Assembly (NCBI GenBank): GCA_949287785.1
Contig: CASEHR010000031.1
Span: forward strand, 1 to 16,402
From: an uncultured Bacillota bacterium
Lineage (GTDB): Bacteria; Bacillota_I; Bacilli_A; Erysipelotrichales; Erysipelotrichaceae
Direction: 5' to 3'
DNA: 16,402 bases
In this document: positions 1 to 6,990 of the stretch, one piece after another
Layout: each line of letters opens with the position of its first letter
How positions within the stretch are numbered: position 1 is the first letter of the stretch
Program-made: the position numbers and the translations under genes
Notes under the pieces: model-generated
Databases searched by the model: none
The model's input: only the letters and a program-made list of their open reading frames with translations
Told to the model about the DNA's origin: nothing

Positions 1-296
1 AGGGTAAGATCAGGGCAAGTTCCCGATAAAGGATCCTGAAAGACGCGACTTATAAAACTCGCTCTCTCGTACTCTTTTAGATTCGTGATGTCTTTATCAT
101 CGAGTATTATGTTTCCTTCATCGACTTTCAGGGTTCCGCTGATAAGATTCAGAAGCGTAGATTTACCAGCCCCGTTGCCGCCGATGACTGTAATGAAGTC
201 ACCATTGGATATCTCTAACGACAGATCGTGAATGATCTCTTTCTCCGTCACTTCGCCGATGTCGAATGTTTTCTTGATATTCTGAATCTTAAGCAT
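1..296 (-). CDS. ABC importer ATP-binding protein (partial, C-terminus cut by window edge)
   Basis: This is the ATPase of the three-gene importer encoded by 1-2150. The visible 98 residues carry a Walker A motif (GGNGAGKST, about residues 39-47) and a Q-loop region (VFQDPLSGTCPDLT, about 85-98). The signature motif, Walker B and H-loop lie beyond the left edge. The start ATG overlaps the stop of the permease gene by 8 bases (ATGCTTAA), which argues for translational coupling. The ATPase would sit on the cytoplasmic face and power uptake through the neighbouring permease. In related importers of the ABC_sub_bind class, often called TrpXYZ, the same lipoprotein-permease-ATPase order is found. 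The substrate cannot be read from this subunit. Identity as an ABC ATPase is very secure. Confidence 0.95.
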   Translation of the reverse strand, partial: MLKIQNIKKTFDIGEVTEKEIIHDLSLEISNGDFITVIGGNGAGKSTLLNLISGTLKVDEGNIILDDKDITNLKEYERASFISRVFQDPLSGTCPDLT

Positions 297-1179
297 TTTT
301 CTTTACCTTCTTTTTCAACAGATCGCCATTGGCGACAAATATAGCAATTGCAACGGCGATCGCTGTAAACAAGCGTATATCATTAGCCGAGATAAAATCT
401 GTGTTGATCACTAAAGCTACCAGCAGTCTGTAGATTATCGAACCGAATACGATTCCAACAAGACTTAAAAACAGATTCTTTCGTTTAAAGATCACTTCAC
501 CGATGATGACACTCGCAAGACCGATGACGATAGCACCGATACCCTGACCGACATCCGCATACCCGTTATATTGACTTACCAAGCATCCACTCAGAGCAAT
601 AAGACCATTCGCTACCATCAATCCAACGATCTTGGTGATATTGGAATTGACCCCGTTGGCTCTGATCATTTTGTCATTGTTGCCGCAAGCAACGATCGTA
701 TAGCCATATTCCGTATTGAAGAACCACACCATCAAAGCTATTACGACGATGACAGCAATAACCCCAAGGATTATCGCAGCATCGCGATCCCTTTGCATCC
801 CTAATAACCCGCTTATCTCCGTTAAGATCGTATTTGACTGGGTCAAAGAGGTATTGGCTTTACCCATGATCCTGAGATTGACAGAGTATAGACCTGTCAT
901 TGACAGAATGCTTGAAAGCAAGATCGGAATATGCAGCTTAGTATGCAATAGTCCTGTTACAAGCCCGGCTAATGCACCGGCAATGGTCGCAAACAGAATC
1001 GCAAGAAGCGGCGGTGTGCCCGAAACGATTAAACTTGCGCACACCGCTCCCCCTAATGTAAATGAACCTTCAGCAGTAAGATCGGAAATATCCAGAATCC
1101 GGTAAGTGACATGGATACCCATTGCCAGGATGGACCATAGAAGTCCTTGGGCAATGGCAGAAGTTAATATCGACTGCAT
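289..1179 (-). CDS. ABC importer permease, BPD_transp_2 (LivH-like) family
   Basis: A 296-residue integral membrane protein with many hydrophobic segments, ending in a basic tail. Its glycine- and alanine-rich core (for example GAIVIGLASVIIGEVIF near residue 215) is typical of the branched-chain amino acid/ribose permease superfamily. It follows the lipoprotein gene with a TAATG stop/start overlap and is itself overlapped by the ATPase gene, so all three subunits should be made from one mRNA. With a single permease gene the transporter is probably a homodimer in the membrane. Permeases paired with ABC_sub_bind (PF04392) lipoproteins are known or predicted to take up aromatic amino acids in Gram-positive bacteria. 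The T-box upstream suggests tyrosine here, which is inference. Family call is secure; substrate is not. Confidence 0.92.
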   Translation of the reverse strand: MQSILTSAIAQGLLWSILAMGIHVTYRILDISDLTAEGSFTLGGAVCASLIVSGTPPLLAILFATIAGALAGLVTGLLHTKLHIPILLSSILSMTGLYSVNLRIMGKANTSLTQSNTILTEISGLLGMQRDRDAAIILGVIAVIVVIALMVWFFNTEYGYTIVACGNNDKMIRANGVNSNITKIVGLMVANGLIALSGCLVSQYNGYADVGQGIGAIVIGLASVIIGEVIFKRKNLFLSLVGIVFGSIIYRLLVALVINTDFISANDIRLFTAIAVAIAIFVANGDLLKKKVKKNA

Positions 1180-2150
1180 TACTCAGCCACATCCTCCCCG
1201 CGTTGTAAAATACTATCCGGAATGGTAACGCCGATTTTTTCAGCCGTAGCGGAATTGTAGAAGACAGTCAGCTCATCTTGTGTCTCGACACCGAAATCCT
1301 CAATCGAAGATTCGCCATTCAAGATCTTAACAGCCATTTCGCCTGTCTGATATCCGATCTCATAGTAATCAGCACCAAGAGACAATAGCCCACCATTGGC
1401 ACAGGAATTGGATTCACCAGTCAAGACCGGAACACTATGCTCTTGCGCAAAGATGTCTACACTGGCCATCGCACTAGCGATATTATTATCAGTAGGGACA
1501 TATAATGCGTCGATATCGTCGCCGAATGATTGGAGCGTATCATCGATCATCGTCTTGTCCGATACGGTCTTGACAATCGTTTCCAAACCGCGACCCGCTG
1601 CTTCTTCAACCATCTGATCAGCCTGGATCTTCGAATTCGGTTCACTGGATGTATAGATAATACCGATCGTATGGATATCTGGATCAAATTCCAATAAGAG
1701 ATCCAGCTGTGCATCCATCGGACATCCATCTGATACTCCGGCGATCAATTCGCCGCCTTCATTGGATGAAACAAGACCTGATTCAACGAAATCGGTAACA
1801 GCGGTCGCCAGGATCGGCGTATCAACATTGATGTTCTGTAACGCCTGAGCCGGTGTCGTCGCGATAGCCAAGACCAGATCAGGATCATTGGCCATGATAC
1901 TTTCAGCCATCGTCGTCAGATTTGACTGATCGCTTTCCGGATTCTGATAATCGATAACGAGGTTTTCACCTTCTACAAAACCACCGTCACTCAAGGCATC
2001 GACAAAGCCCTGTCTTGAAAGATCGAGCGCATCATGAGTCATGAGTTGTAAGATACCAACTGTCTTTACAGCCGTATCATCATTACTGCTTTGACTGCTG
2101 CACCCGGTCACCAACAATACAACAAGCAACATCACAAATAATTTTTTCAT
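1179..2150 (-). CDS. ABC_sub_bind-type substrate-binding lipoprotein (TrpX-like)
   Basis: A 323-residue secreted solute-binding protein. The N-terminus has Lys-Lys, a hydrophobic stretch and a lipobox LVTGC with Cys17, so it should be a membrane-anchored lipoprotein. The mature part begins with a Ser-rich linker and then a fold of the ABC_sub_bind family (TVGILQLMTHDALDLSRQGF near residue 30, VLAIATTPAQALQNI near 92, ALYVPTDNNIASAM near 215). The start is supported by an AGGAGGG ribosome binding site 6 bases upstream. It is the first gene of the transporter operon and lies directly behind the T-box terminator, so its transcription should depend on an uncharged tRNA. TrpX-like proteins of this family are linked to tryptophan uptake; the specifier here points to tyrosine instead. 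The ligand is inferred, not shown. Confidence 0.93.
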   Translation of the reverse strand: MKKLFVMLLVVLLVTGCSSQSSNDDTAVKTVGILQLMTHDALDLSRQGFVDALSDGGFVEGENLVIDYQNPESDQSNLTTMAESIMANDPDLVLAIATTPAQALQNINVDTPILATAVTDFVESGLVSSNEGGELIAGVSDGCPMDAQLDLLLEFDPDIHTIGIIYTSSEPNSKIQADQMVEEAAGRGLETIVKTVSDKTMIDDTLQSFGDDIDALYVPTDNNIASAMASVDIFAQEHSVPVLTGESNSCANGGLLSLGADYYEIGYQTGEMAVKILNGESSIEDFGVETQDELTVFYNSATAEKIGVTIPDSILQRGEDVAE

Positions 2151-2171
2151 TTTTTCCCTCCTGTTTGTAAG

Positions 2172-2203
2172 AAATAAAAAGATCCGCCCATAAGGACGAA
2201 TCT
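2172..2203 (-). terminator. T-box intrinsic terminator
   Basis: A 10-bp stem (AGATTCGTCC with GGGCGGATCT, including G-U pairs) with a TTAT loop is followed by a U-rich run. It shares bases with the T-box antiterminator, so it is a regulated attenuator. It lies about 20 bases before the ribosome binding site of the lipoprotein gene. Confidence 0.9.
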
Positions 2204-2429
2204 CATCGCGTTACCACCTTAATTCACCAGCCTATCACTAGACCAGCCTCTGAAAGCTACCAACATAGCCCAACACTTTAACGGGTGTTAATCGTGACAG
2301 CCTACTTAAGTTCAGTGTCCCTCTCACCGGTGTATTCACGATATCTTCCTGACTGTTTTCACCAACCACAGTCTCGCTTCAAGTGAAGTTGTACCGTTAC
2401 TATTCCGGATCATTGCGTTTATTTCTTAT
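2172..2429 (-). promoter_or_regulatory. T-box riboswitch leader, specifier UAC (tyrosine)
   Basis: The leader holds the conserved T-box AAGGTGGTAACGCG (2220-2207), a distal stem I hairpin GACUGU/ACAGUC closing a GGUUGGUGAAA loop, and the AGUAGG and CCGUUA motifs of the stem III region. The specifier loop reads GAA-UAC-ACC, giving UAC (Tyr) at 2334-2332. The antiterminator bulge reads UGGU (2216-2213); its last base pairs with an A discriminator, as in tRNA-Tyr, and does not fit the G73 of tRNA-Trp. AAGG/CCUU and GCG/CGU can form the antiterminator, which excludes the terminator stem at 2203-2180. Uncharged tRNA should therefore switch the transporter on. The T-box call is secure; the Tyr reading depends on manual placement of the specifier. 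Confidence 0.93.
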
Positions 2430-2435
2430 GGCTAA

Positions 2436-2464
2436 TTTATACACCGTTTTCAAACAAGTGTCAA
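2436..2464 (-). promoter_or_regulatory. Sigma-A promoter of the T-box/transporter operon
   Basis: A perfect -35 TTGACA (2464-2459) is separated by 17 bases from -10 TATAAA (2441-2436). Transcription should begin near 2429, directly before stem I of the T-box. The match is strong, so control probably rests on the T-box and not on initiation. The remaining bases back to the preceding gene's stop at 2508 are AT-rich, with no clear terminator for that gene. Confidence 0.88.
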
Positions 2465-2507
2465 TAATTTTTGAATAAAATTTTCAATATCAATAATGTA
2501 AATTATT

Positions 2508-3293
2508 TCATAATAGATCATAATGTTGCATAGCCTTGAAGATACCGTCATCGTCGACATCTGCTGCCACGTAGTCTGCCATGCTCTTCACTTTGTCGGT
2601 TGCATTACCCATGGCTACTGCGACTTTACAGTACTTCAACATATCGATATCATTATCGCCATCACCGATCGCCATCGTTTCCTCTTTTTTTATTCCATAA
2701 AGGTCCAGAATCCTTTTAATACCCTCTACTTTACCTTCATTGTCACTGAAAATATCAACACAACCATTGAACCAACTGGTAAATCGCAAGCCTTTTTTGG
2801 GAAATACTTCTTTGTAAAAAGTATCATCACTATAAGGTCTGATATAGGTCATCGCCTGATAGATGTGATCGCCATGATAATCATCGACCGGTGCGATGTT
2901 ATCGCGGGCGTTGAGCAACGTAAAAGTCTCCATTACCCGGTCATCGATAAAATTGTGATATATCCTTTCCTTCTCTGTGATCATCAAAGGGATCTTCTTT
3001 TCGTAGAAAACATCAACGATAGCTCTGGTCATTTTTTCATCAAAGGGTATCTCATAGATGATCTCACCATTGTCACTAAGACCTAATTGCCCTGTCAGAG
3101 TCAGATAACCGTCAAAATGGATGTCTTTGACCGGCATCTCTTTAATAGCCTTGAAGCTCCTGCCTGTCGCCACAAAACACTTGATCCCATTCTCCTTTAA
3201 TCTCGAGATCGCCTCTTTGGTCGATGGCAAAGTACTGTGTGTCTTGAAAGAAACCAGCGTACCGTCCACATCAAAGAAGATCGCTTTGATCAT
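2508..3293 (-). CDS. Cof-type HAD-superfamily phosphatase
   Basis: A 261-residue cytoplasmic hydrolase of the haloacid dehalogenase superfamily, Cof/YbjI (IIB cap) type. Motif I is FFDVDGT (Asp8 nucleophile, Asp10 acid/base), motif II lies around VATGRS (41-46), and motif IV is GDGDNDIDML (210-219), followed by the typical VAMGNATDKVKSMADYV tail. Such enzymes dephosphorylate sugar phosphates, nucleotides or cofactor phosphates such as FMN or PLP; the exact substrate cannot be told from sequence. The gene overlaps the stop of the upstream Sel1-GNAT gene by ATGA, so it is the last member of a coupled trio. Length is normal for the family. The HAD call is very secure. Confidence 0.95.
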   Translation of the reverse strand: MIKAIFFDVDGTLVSFKTHSTLPSTKEAISRLKENGIKCFVATGRSFKAIKEMPVKDIHFDGYLTLTGQLGLSDNGEIIYEIPFDEKMTRAIVDVFYEKKIPLMITEKERIYHNFIDDRVMETFTLLNARDNIAPVDDYHGDHIYQAMTYIRPYSDDTFYKEVFPKKGLRFTSWFNGCVDIFSDNEGKVEGIKRILDLYGIKKEETMAIGDGDNDIDMLKYCKVAVAMGNATDKVKSMADYVAADVDDDGIFKAMQHYDLL

Positions 3294-4177
3294 TCAGCCT
3301 CCAAGGCATAATAGATACACTTATGCACAAGATGACGGTATTCGATATTCTCACTCTTATCGATCTTCTTCATCCCTGCCTTCTGCATTACCCTTCCGCT
3401 AGCCGGATTTTCTTCAAAATGCGCACAATCGATACGCCTGAATCCTCTTTTAAACAAATCATCAATAGCGGCTTTTAAGCTTTCAGTCATATAGCCATGG
3501 TTATGATATTCGGGATCGATGAGATAACCGAGTTCGATCGTCTTATCTTTGATGATCACATCATTCAAAAGCCCGATGATCTTATCATCGAGATAGATGC
3601 CGTAAACATAGTGCCTGTCATCATATGATAATTCCTTCAAGCGTCTGAAAAAATCATCTTCCTGTGCCTTGTCTTCAAAGTCCGGAAGCATACAGGTCTT
3701 ATATACTCTTTCATCTTTGAAAATACGGATAAGATCCCTTTTATCACGATCATATAACGGATGCAACGTTACCCTCTTGCCGGTGATGAATAATGTCTTT
3801 TCTTTACTGAGTTCTTCGAGGCGTTCTTTGGCATATCTGTGATCTTGATCAGCAGCTTTCTTATACCAAAAGATCGCCTTGCTGATATCTTTTTCGGTGC
3901 CAATACCTTCTTCATACATACAAGCGAGATTATACTGACCATCCCATTCACCGGCTTCAGCTGCCCTCTGCATATATTCCAGAGCCCTTCGGCTGTCTTT
4001 CGCTGTACCGATACCCTCTAAAAGGCAATAACCCGCTTGCGCTATTGCATAAGGAAGATTTGTCTCCCGGACGATTTCTTCCAAGTTTTTGAAATACAGG
4101 TCATACTGTCCCTTTTCATAGAATTTATTCAAAGCTATGCAACGGGCCAGATCTCTGGAGATAGTATAGTGGTTCAT
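3290..4177 (-). CDS. Sel1-repeat protein fused to a GNAT acetyltransferase
   Basis: A 295-residue two-part protein. Residues 44-115 hold two Sel1-like repeats (AGYCLLEGIGTAKDSRRALEYM and NLACMYEEGIGTEKDISKAI, each with the G-x-G-T-x-K-D turn and an AA cap). Residues about 128-292 form a RimJ/RimL-type GNAT domain, with ELGYLIDPEYHNHGYMTESL (215-234) as the acetyl-CoA site and ENPASGRVMQKAGM (256-269) as the family's C-terminal signature. Sel1 repeats usually mediate protein contacts, so the fusion may recruit the acetyltransferase to a protein target; that is inference. Both junctions with neighbours are 4-base ATGA overlaps. The substrate is unknown. Domain calls are secure, the joint function is not. 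Confidence 0.9.
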   Translation of the reverse strand: MNHYTISRDLARCIALNKFYEKGQYDLYFKNLEEIVRETNLPYAIAQAGYCLLEGIGTAKDSRRALEYMQRAAEAGEWDGQYNLACMYEEGIGTEKDISKAIFWYKKAADQDHRYAKERLEELSKEKTLFITGKRVTLHPLYDRDKRDLIRIFKDERVYKTCMLPDFEDKAQEDDFFRRLKELSYDDRHYVYGIYLDDKIIGLLNDVIIKDKTIELGYLIDPEYHNHGYMTESLKAAIDDLFKRGFRRIDCAHFEENPASGRVMQKAGMKKIDKSENIEYRHLVHKCIYYALEAE

Positions 4178-5559
4178 CTTTCAATTACTCCCTTGATTAT
4201 CTTGCTTGCGACCATTAAGCCAGAAGCCCCGGCTTGTGACAAGGATCTTGTGAAACCGGCTCCATCGCCTAACGCATAGATATTATTGGTGCTGTCGATC
4301 AAAAAATCATGAGCTTTCGGCCTTGAGGAGTAATATTTGCATTCAACGCCATAAAGCAGTGTATCGTAGTTATTGGTTCCGGGCGCGACCATACTTAAAG
4401 CATCTAGCGTTTCAATGATATTATCAAGTTGTCTTTTCGGCATGCAAAGCGACAGATCACCTGGTACAGCATTCAATGTCGGCCTGACGCTCGATTCGAG
4501 CAGACGCTTGTCATCTGTTCGCTTACCGTTTTTGAGGTCTCCCAGTCTTTGCACGATGACACTGCCTCCACTTATCTTATTAGCTAAGGAAGCGATGCTT
4601 TTTGCATATTCGATAGGTTCATTGAATGGACTTGTGAAGTTGGTCGTCGATAAAAGAGCGAAGTTTGAATTATTGGACTTTTTCGCTTCATCTTTGTATG
4701 CATGCCCATTAACCGTCAGGATACCGTTGGTGTTTTCGGTAACGACATGTCCTCTTTCGTTGAAACAGAACATCCTGACAACATCGTGATACTGCTTTGT
4801 TGAGTATTTGATCTTCGGTTCATAGATCTCTTTGGAGAAATCTTCCCAGATCATCGAAGGAAGCTCAACACGCACACCGATATCGACCTGGTTGTTTGTC
4901 ATCGGAAGATTGTTTCTTTGGGCCCATTTACGAAAATCCGTCGCTCCTGCCCGTCCCATAGCTAAAACGATATGTTCGCCATGAACTTCATAACTTTGCT
5001 CATGATCATGAAAAGAGACTGTATTTGTCTTAATATCGACATCATCCATTGTCGCCAATGTCATGATCTTGATCTTTCCCTTCAGATGATCGATAAGATT
5101 TTTCATCGTGACGAAATTAGCATCCGTCCCTAAATGTTTGACTCTTGCCGACTGCATATGCAGATCATATTTCAGACATTCCTTTTTAAGTCGAAGACTC
5201 GGTTCATAGACAGCTGAATCCGCCCCAAAAGACATCAATATCGCATCGGCTTTCAAAATGTATTCCATAACCAGTTCATGCTCAAAAAGATCCGGTAACC
5301 ATCCGCCGTATTCTGTGGAGATGATGTATTTTCCATCACTGAACGCACCAGCACCAGCCATTCCTTCCATAATGGCACATGGGTCACATCTCAAACAAGC
5401 CTTGGTCCTCTTTTGAACGATCGGACATTGACGGTGATCAAGATCACGCCCTTTTTCTAACAGCAAGATCTCAAGATCAGGATCTTCTTTAACCAAGCCA
5501 TAAGCACACATAAGACCACCGATACCGCCACCGACAATCACGACATCATAGTTTTTCAT
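4174..5559 (-). CDS. FAD-dependent dehydrogenase, COG2509-like
   Basis: A 461-residue flavoprotein. The N-terminus has the dinucleotide-binding motif VVIVGGGIGG (residues 6-15) and an acidic strand end (LLLEKG), and the C-terminus has GDGAGFTRSLSQAGASGLMVA, the second FAD contact. Between them, Cys45, Cys55, Cys58 and Cys61 make a C-x9-C-x2-C-x2-C cluster followed by GAGAFSDGK, which I recall as a hallmark of this uncharacterised dehydrogenase family. The cluster could bind metal or Fe-S or act in redox; this is not established. I chose ATG at 5559 because AGGAG sits 5 bases upstream; the GTG at 5565 overlaps that site. It opens a coupled operon with the Sel1-GNAT and HAD genes. The reaction is unknown. 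Confidence 0.88.
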   Translation of the reverse strand: MKNYDVVIVGGGIGGLMCAYGLVKEDPDLEILLLEKGRDLDHRQCPIVQKRTKACLRCDPCAIMEGMAGAGAFSDGKYIISTEYGGWLPDLFEHELVMEYILKADAILMSFGADSAVYEPSLRLKKECLKYDLHMQSARVKHLGTDANFVTMKNLIDHLKGKIKIMTLATMDDVDIKTNTVSFHDHEQSYEVHGEHIVLAMGRAGATDFRKWAQRNNLPMTNNQVDIGVRVELPSMIWEDFSKEIYEPKIKYSTKQYHDVVRMFCFNERGHVVTENTNGILTVNGHAYKDEAKKSNNSNFALLSTTNFTSPFNEPIEYAKSIASLANKISGGSVIVQRLGDLKNGKRTDDKRLLESSVRPTLNAVPGDLSLCMPKRQLDNIIETLDALSMVAPGTNNYDTLLYGVECKYYSSRPKAHDFLIDSTNNIYALGDGAGFTRSLSQAGASGLMVASKIIKGVIER

Positions 5560-5740
5560 AAACACTCCTTTTAACCCTTAGATATGTTATCAAAAAAGAA
5601 GTATCGATAAAAGGTATTGTTGACTCATGCTTGAATATCGACCATCGGTTTTGATATGAACGGTATTATATGATCACAGAGATGATCGATATCGATTTTA
5701 AATATACCAATATTCATGCATCAACATGATAACGACGTAT

Positions 5741-5768
5741 TTTAAAAGCCCTTCAAACGAGGGCTTTT
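5741..5768 (-). terminator. Intrinsic terminator after tRNA-Glu
   Basis: A perfect 9-bp hairpin (AAAAGCCCT / AGGGCTTTT, 7-base loop) lies 8 bases past the CCA end of the tRNA. Its A/T flanks give a U run in the minus direction. It is the first clear terminator after infC-rpmI-rplT, so it probably ends that transcript. Confidence 0.85.
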
Positions 5769-5776
5769 AGAGAAAA

Positions 5777-5852
5777 TGGTGACCCGTACGGGATTTGAAC
5801 CCGTGAATGTCGCCTTGAGAGGGCGATGTGTTAACCGTTTCACCAACGGGCC
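5777..5852 (-). tRNA. tRNA-Glu (anticodon CUC)
   Basis: A 76-base cloverleaf. The acceptor stem GGCCCGT/ACGGGTC is followed by discriminator A and an encoded CCA. The anticodon stem TCGCC/GGCGA closes the loop CTCTCAA, giving anticodon CUC (reads GAG). The T-arm loop is TTCAAAT. The acceptor and T-arm match typical Firmicute tRNA-Glu. It starts 17 bases after the rplT stop with no room for a promoter of its own, so it is probably cut out of the ribosomal-protein transcript, unless a promoter lies inside rplT. Confidence 0.97.
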
Positions 5853-5854
5853 GG

Positions 5855-5873
5855 ATAAGGACTGAGTCCTTAT
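5855..5873 (-). repeat. Perfect inverted repeat between rplT and tRNA-Glu
   Basis: ATAAGGACT, a central C, then AGTCCTTAT: 9-base arms that can fold into an 8-bp hairpin with a UCA loop. It overlaps the rplT stop codon and ends 2 bases before the tRNA. There is no U run after it, so it does not look like a terminator. It could mark RNA processing or 3' end protection; that is inference. Confidence 0.8.
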
Positions 5874-6229
5874 TTACTTAATGCTGTTTTAGCTGTTTCG
5901 CAGATCGTCTTGAAACCTTCCGGATCGTGGATCGCAATTTCTGAAAGCATCTTTCTGTTGATACTTACTTCAGCTAACTTTAAACCATGCATGAGCTTTG
6001 AATAACTCAGATCGTTCATTCTGGCAGCTGCATTGATACGAGCGATCCAAAGTTTGCGCATATCTCTTTTCAGTTGCTTTCTGCCGATATATGCATAGCG
6101 TAATGAACGCATTACTTGTTCATTGGCTGTTCTGTACAGTAAGTGCTTTGAACCAAAATAGCCTTTAGCCAGCTTCAGGACTTTTTTACGTCTGTTTCTT
6201 GTTGGAGTTGATCCTTTTACTCTTGCCAT
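5870..6229 (-). CDS. rplT: 50S ribosomal protein L20
   Basis: A 119-residue L20, the usual length for the family. It has the typical basic N-terminus (MARVKGSTPTRNRRKKVLKLAKGYFG), which threads into 23S rRNA, and the conserved core (YAYIGRKQLKRDMRKLWIARINAAAR). L20 is needed early in 50S assembly. In low-GC Gram-positives it also represses its own operon by binding the infC leader, and a matching attenuator is present at 6991-7112. The gene follows rpmI by 14 bases and is followed at once by a hairpin and tRNA-Glu. Identification is certain. Confidence 0.99.
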   Translation of the reverse strand: MARVKGSTPTRNRRKKVLKLAKGYFGSKHLLYRTANEQVMRSLRYAYIGRKQLKRDMRKLWIARINAAARMNDLSYSKLMHGLKLAEVSINRKMLSEIAIHDPEGFKTICETAKTALSK

Positions 6230-6243
6230 TACTTATCCCCTCC

Positions 6244-6438
6244 TTAACCTTGTAAAAGTTCCTTGACGCGCTTAACATCTGAATGATCCATTACAGCTGA
6301 TTTACGCAATTGAACTTTTTGTTTGTGTGTTTTGTTGGCAGCAAAGTGCGATGTATACGCATGGTGACGTTTGATCTTACCTGTGCCAGTGACTTTGCAA
6401 CGTTTAGCAAATGTCTTCTTTGTCTTCATCTTTGGCAT
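6244..6438 (-). CDS. rpmI: 50S ribosomal protein L35
   Basis: A 64-residue L35, with the family signature MPKMKTKKTFAKRCKVTGTG at the start and the basic KRHHAYTSHFAANKTHKQKVQLRK middle. I start it at 6438 because MPKMKT is the canonical N-terminus and an AGGAGG site lies 9 bases upstream; an extension further upstream would run into the end of infC in another frame. It sits 13 bases after infC and 14 before rplT, the standard infC-rpmI-rplT order. It is a structural component of the large ribosomal subunit. Confidence 0.99.
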   Translation of the reverse strand: MPKMKTKKTFAKRCKVTGTGKIKRHHAYTSHFAANKTHKQKVQLRKSAVMDHSDVKRVKELLQG

Positions 6439-6451
6439 TTGATACTTCCTC

Positions 6452-6976
6452 CTATTTCTTTTTAGGTGCCAGTACACAAGAAACGGTGTTGCCCTCAAGA
6501 TTTGGTTTTTTCTCGATCGAACAAAGATCACCTAGAGTTGCGATGAATTCATTCATGATCTTCATCCCTACTTCCTGCCGAGTGATCAGACGACCTCTGA
6601 AACGCATATCGATCTTGACCTTCATACCGCTCTCCAACCACTTTGAGGCTTGCTTTACCTTGGTTTCAAAATCATGCTTATCGATTACCGGTGATAAACG
6701 CAGCGGTTTTACTTCGGTAACATGCTGATTGCGTTTAGCTTCTTTCGCTTTCTTTTGGCTTTCAAAGCGATACTTGCCATAATCTAAGATCTTACATACG
6801 GCCGGCCGGGCATTCGGCGCAACACACAACAGATCAAGATCTAAATCATAGGCTTTTCGCAGCGCCTCATCTTTTGCCATAACGCCTAATTGATCGCCGT
6901 TTGGACCGATAACCAAGACTTCGCTGAAGCGGATACTCTCGTTGACTAGATCGTCATTTCCATTCTTTCTTGTGAT
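6452..6976 (-). CDS. infC: Translation initiation factor IF-3, AUC start codon
   Basis: A 174-residue IF3, with the N-domain signature (LVNESIRFSEVLVIGPNGDQLGVM), the basic linker (FESQKKAKEAKRNQHVTEVK) and the C-domain motif VKIDMRFRGRLITR. IF3 prevents premature subunit joining and checks the start codon. I place the start at ATC (6976-6974): GGAGGT lies exactly 7 bases upstream and the product then matches the family N-terminus (ITRKNGNDDLVNESIR). The in-frame ATG at 6991 overlaps that ribosome binding site and has none of its own. A rare AUU/AUC start is the known autoregulatory device of infC, because IF3 itself rejects non-canonical starts. The gene opens the L20-leader operon. Confidence 0.95.
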   Translation of the reverse strand: MTRKNGNDDLVNESIRFSEVLVIGPNGDQLGVMAKDEALRKAYDLDLDLLCVAPNARPAVCKILDYGKYRFESQKKAKEAKRNQHVTEVKPLRLSPVIDKHDFETKVKQASKWLESGMKVKIDMRFRGRLITRQEVGMKIMNEFIATLGDLCSIEKKPNLEGNTVSCVLAPKKK

Positions 6977-6990
6977 AAAAGACACCTCCA

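Noticed and set aside
2172..2429. Tryptophan-specific T-box, as expected for a TrpXYZ transporter
   Set aside because: No UGG is found at the specifier position, and the UGGU bulge does not match the G73 of tRNA-Trp.
2523..3086. Long plus-strand open frames opposite the HAD, phosphodiesterase, kinase and murE genes
   Set aside because: They lie antisense to strongly conserved coding sequence, lack ribosome binding sites and have low-complexity Ile/Phe-rich translations typical of complementary-strand shadows.
5569..5740. Promoter or operator before the FAD-dehydrogenase operon, including an ATCGATATCGAT palindrome near 5686-5697
   Set aside because: A TATAAT (5670-5665) is present but no acceptable -35 lies 16-18 bases upstream, and ATCGAT-rich palindromes are common throughout the window.
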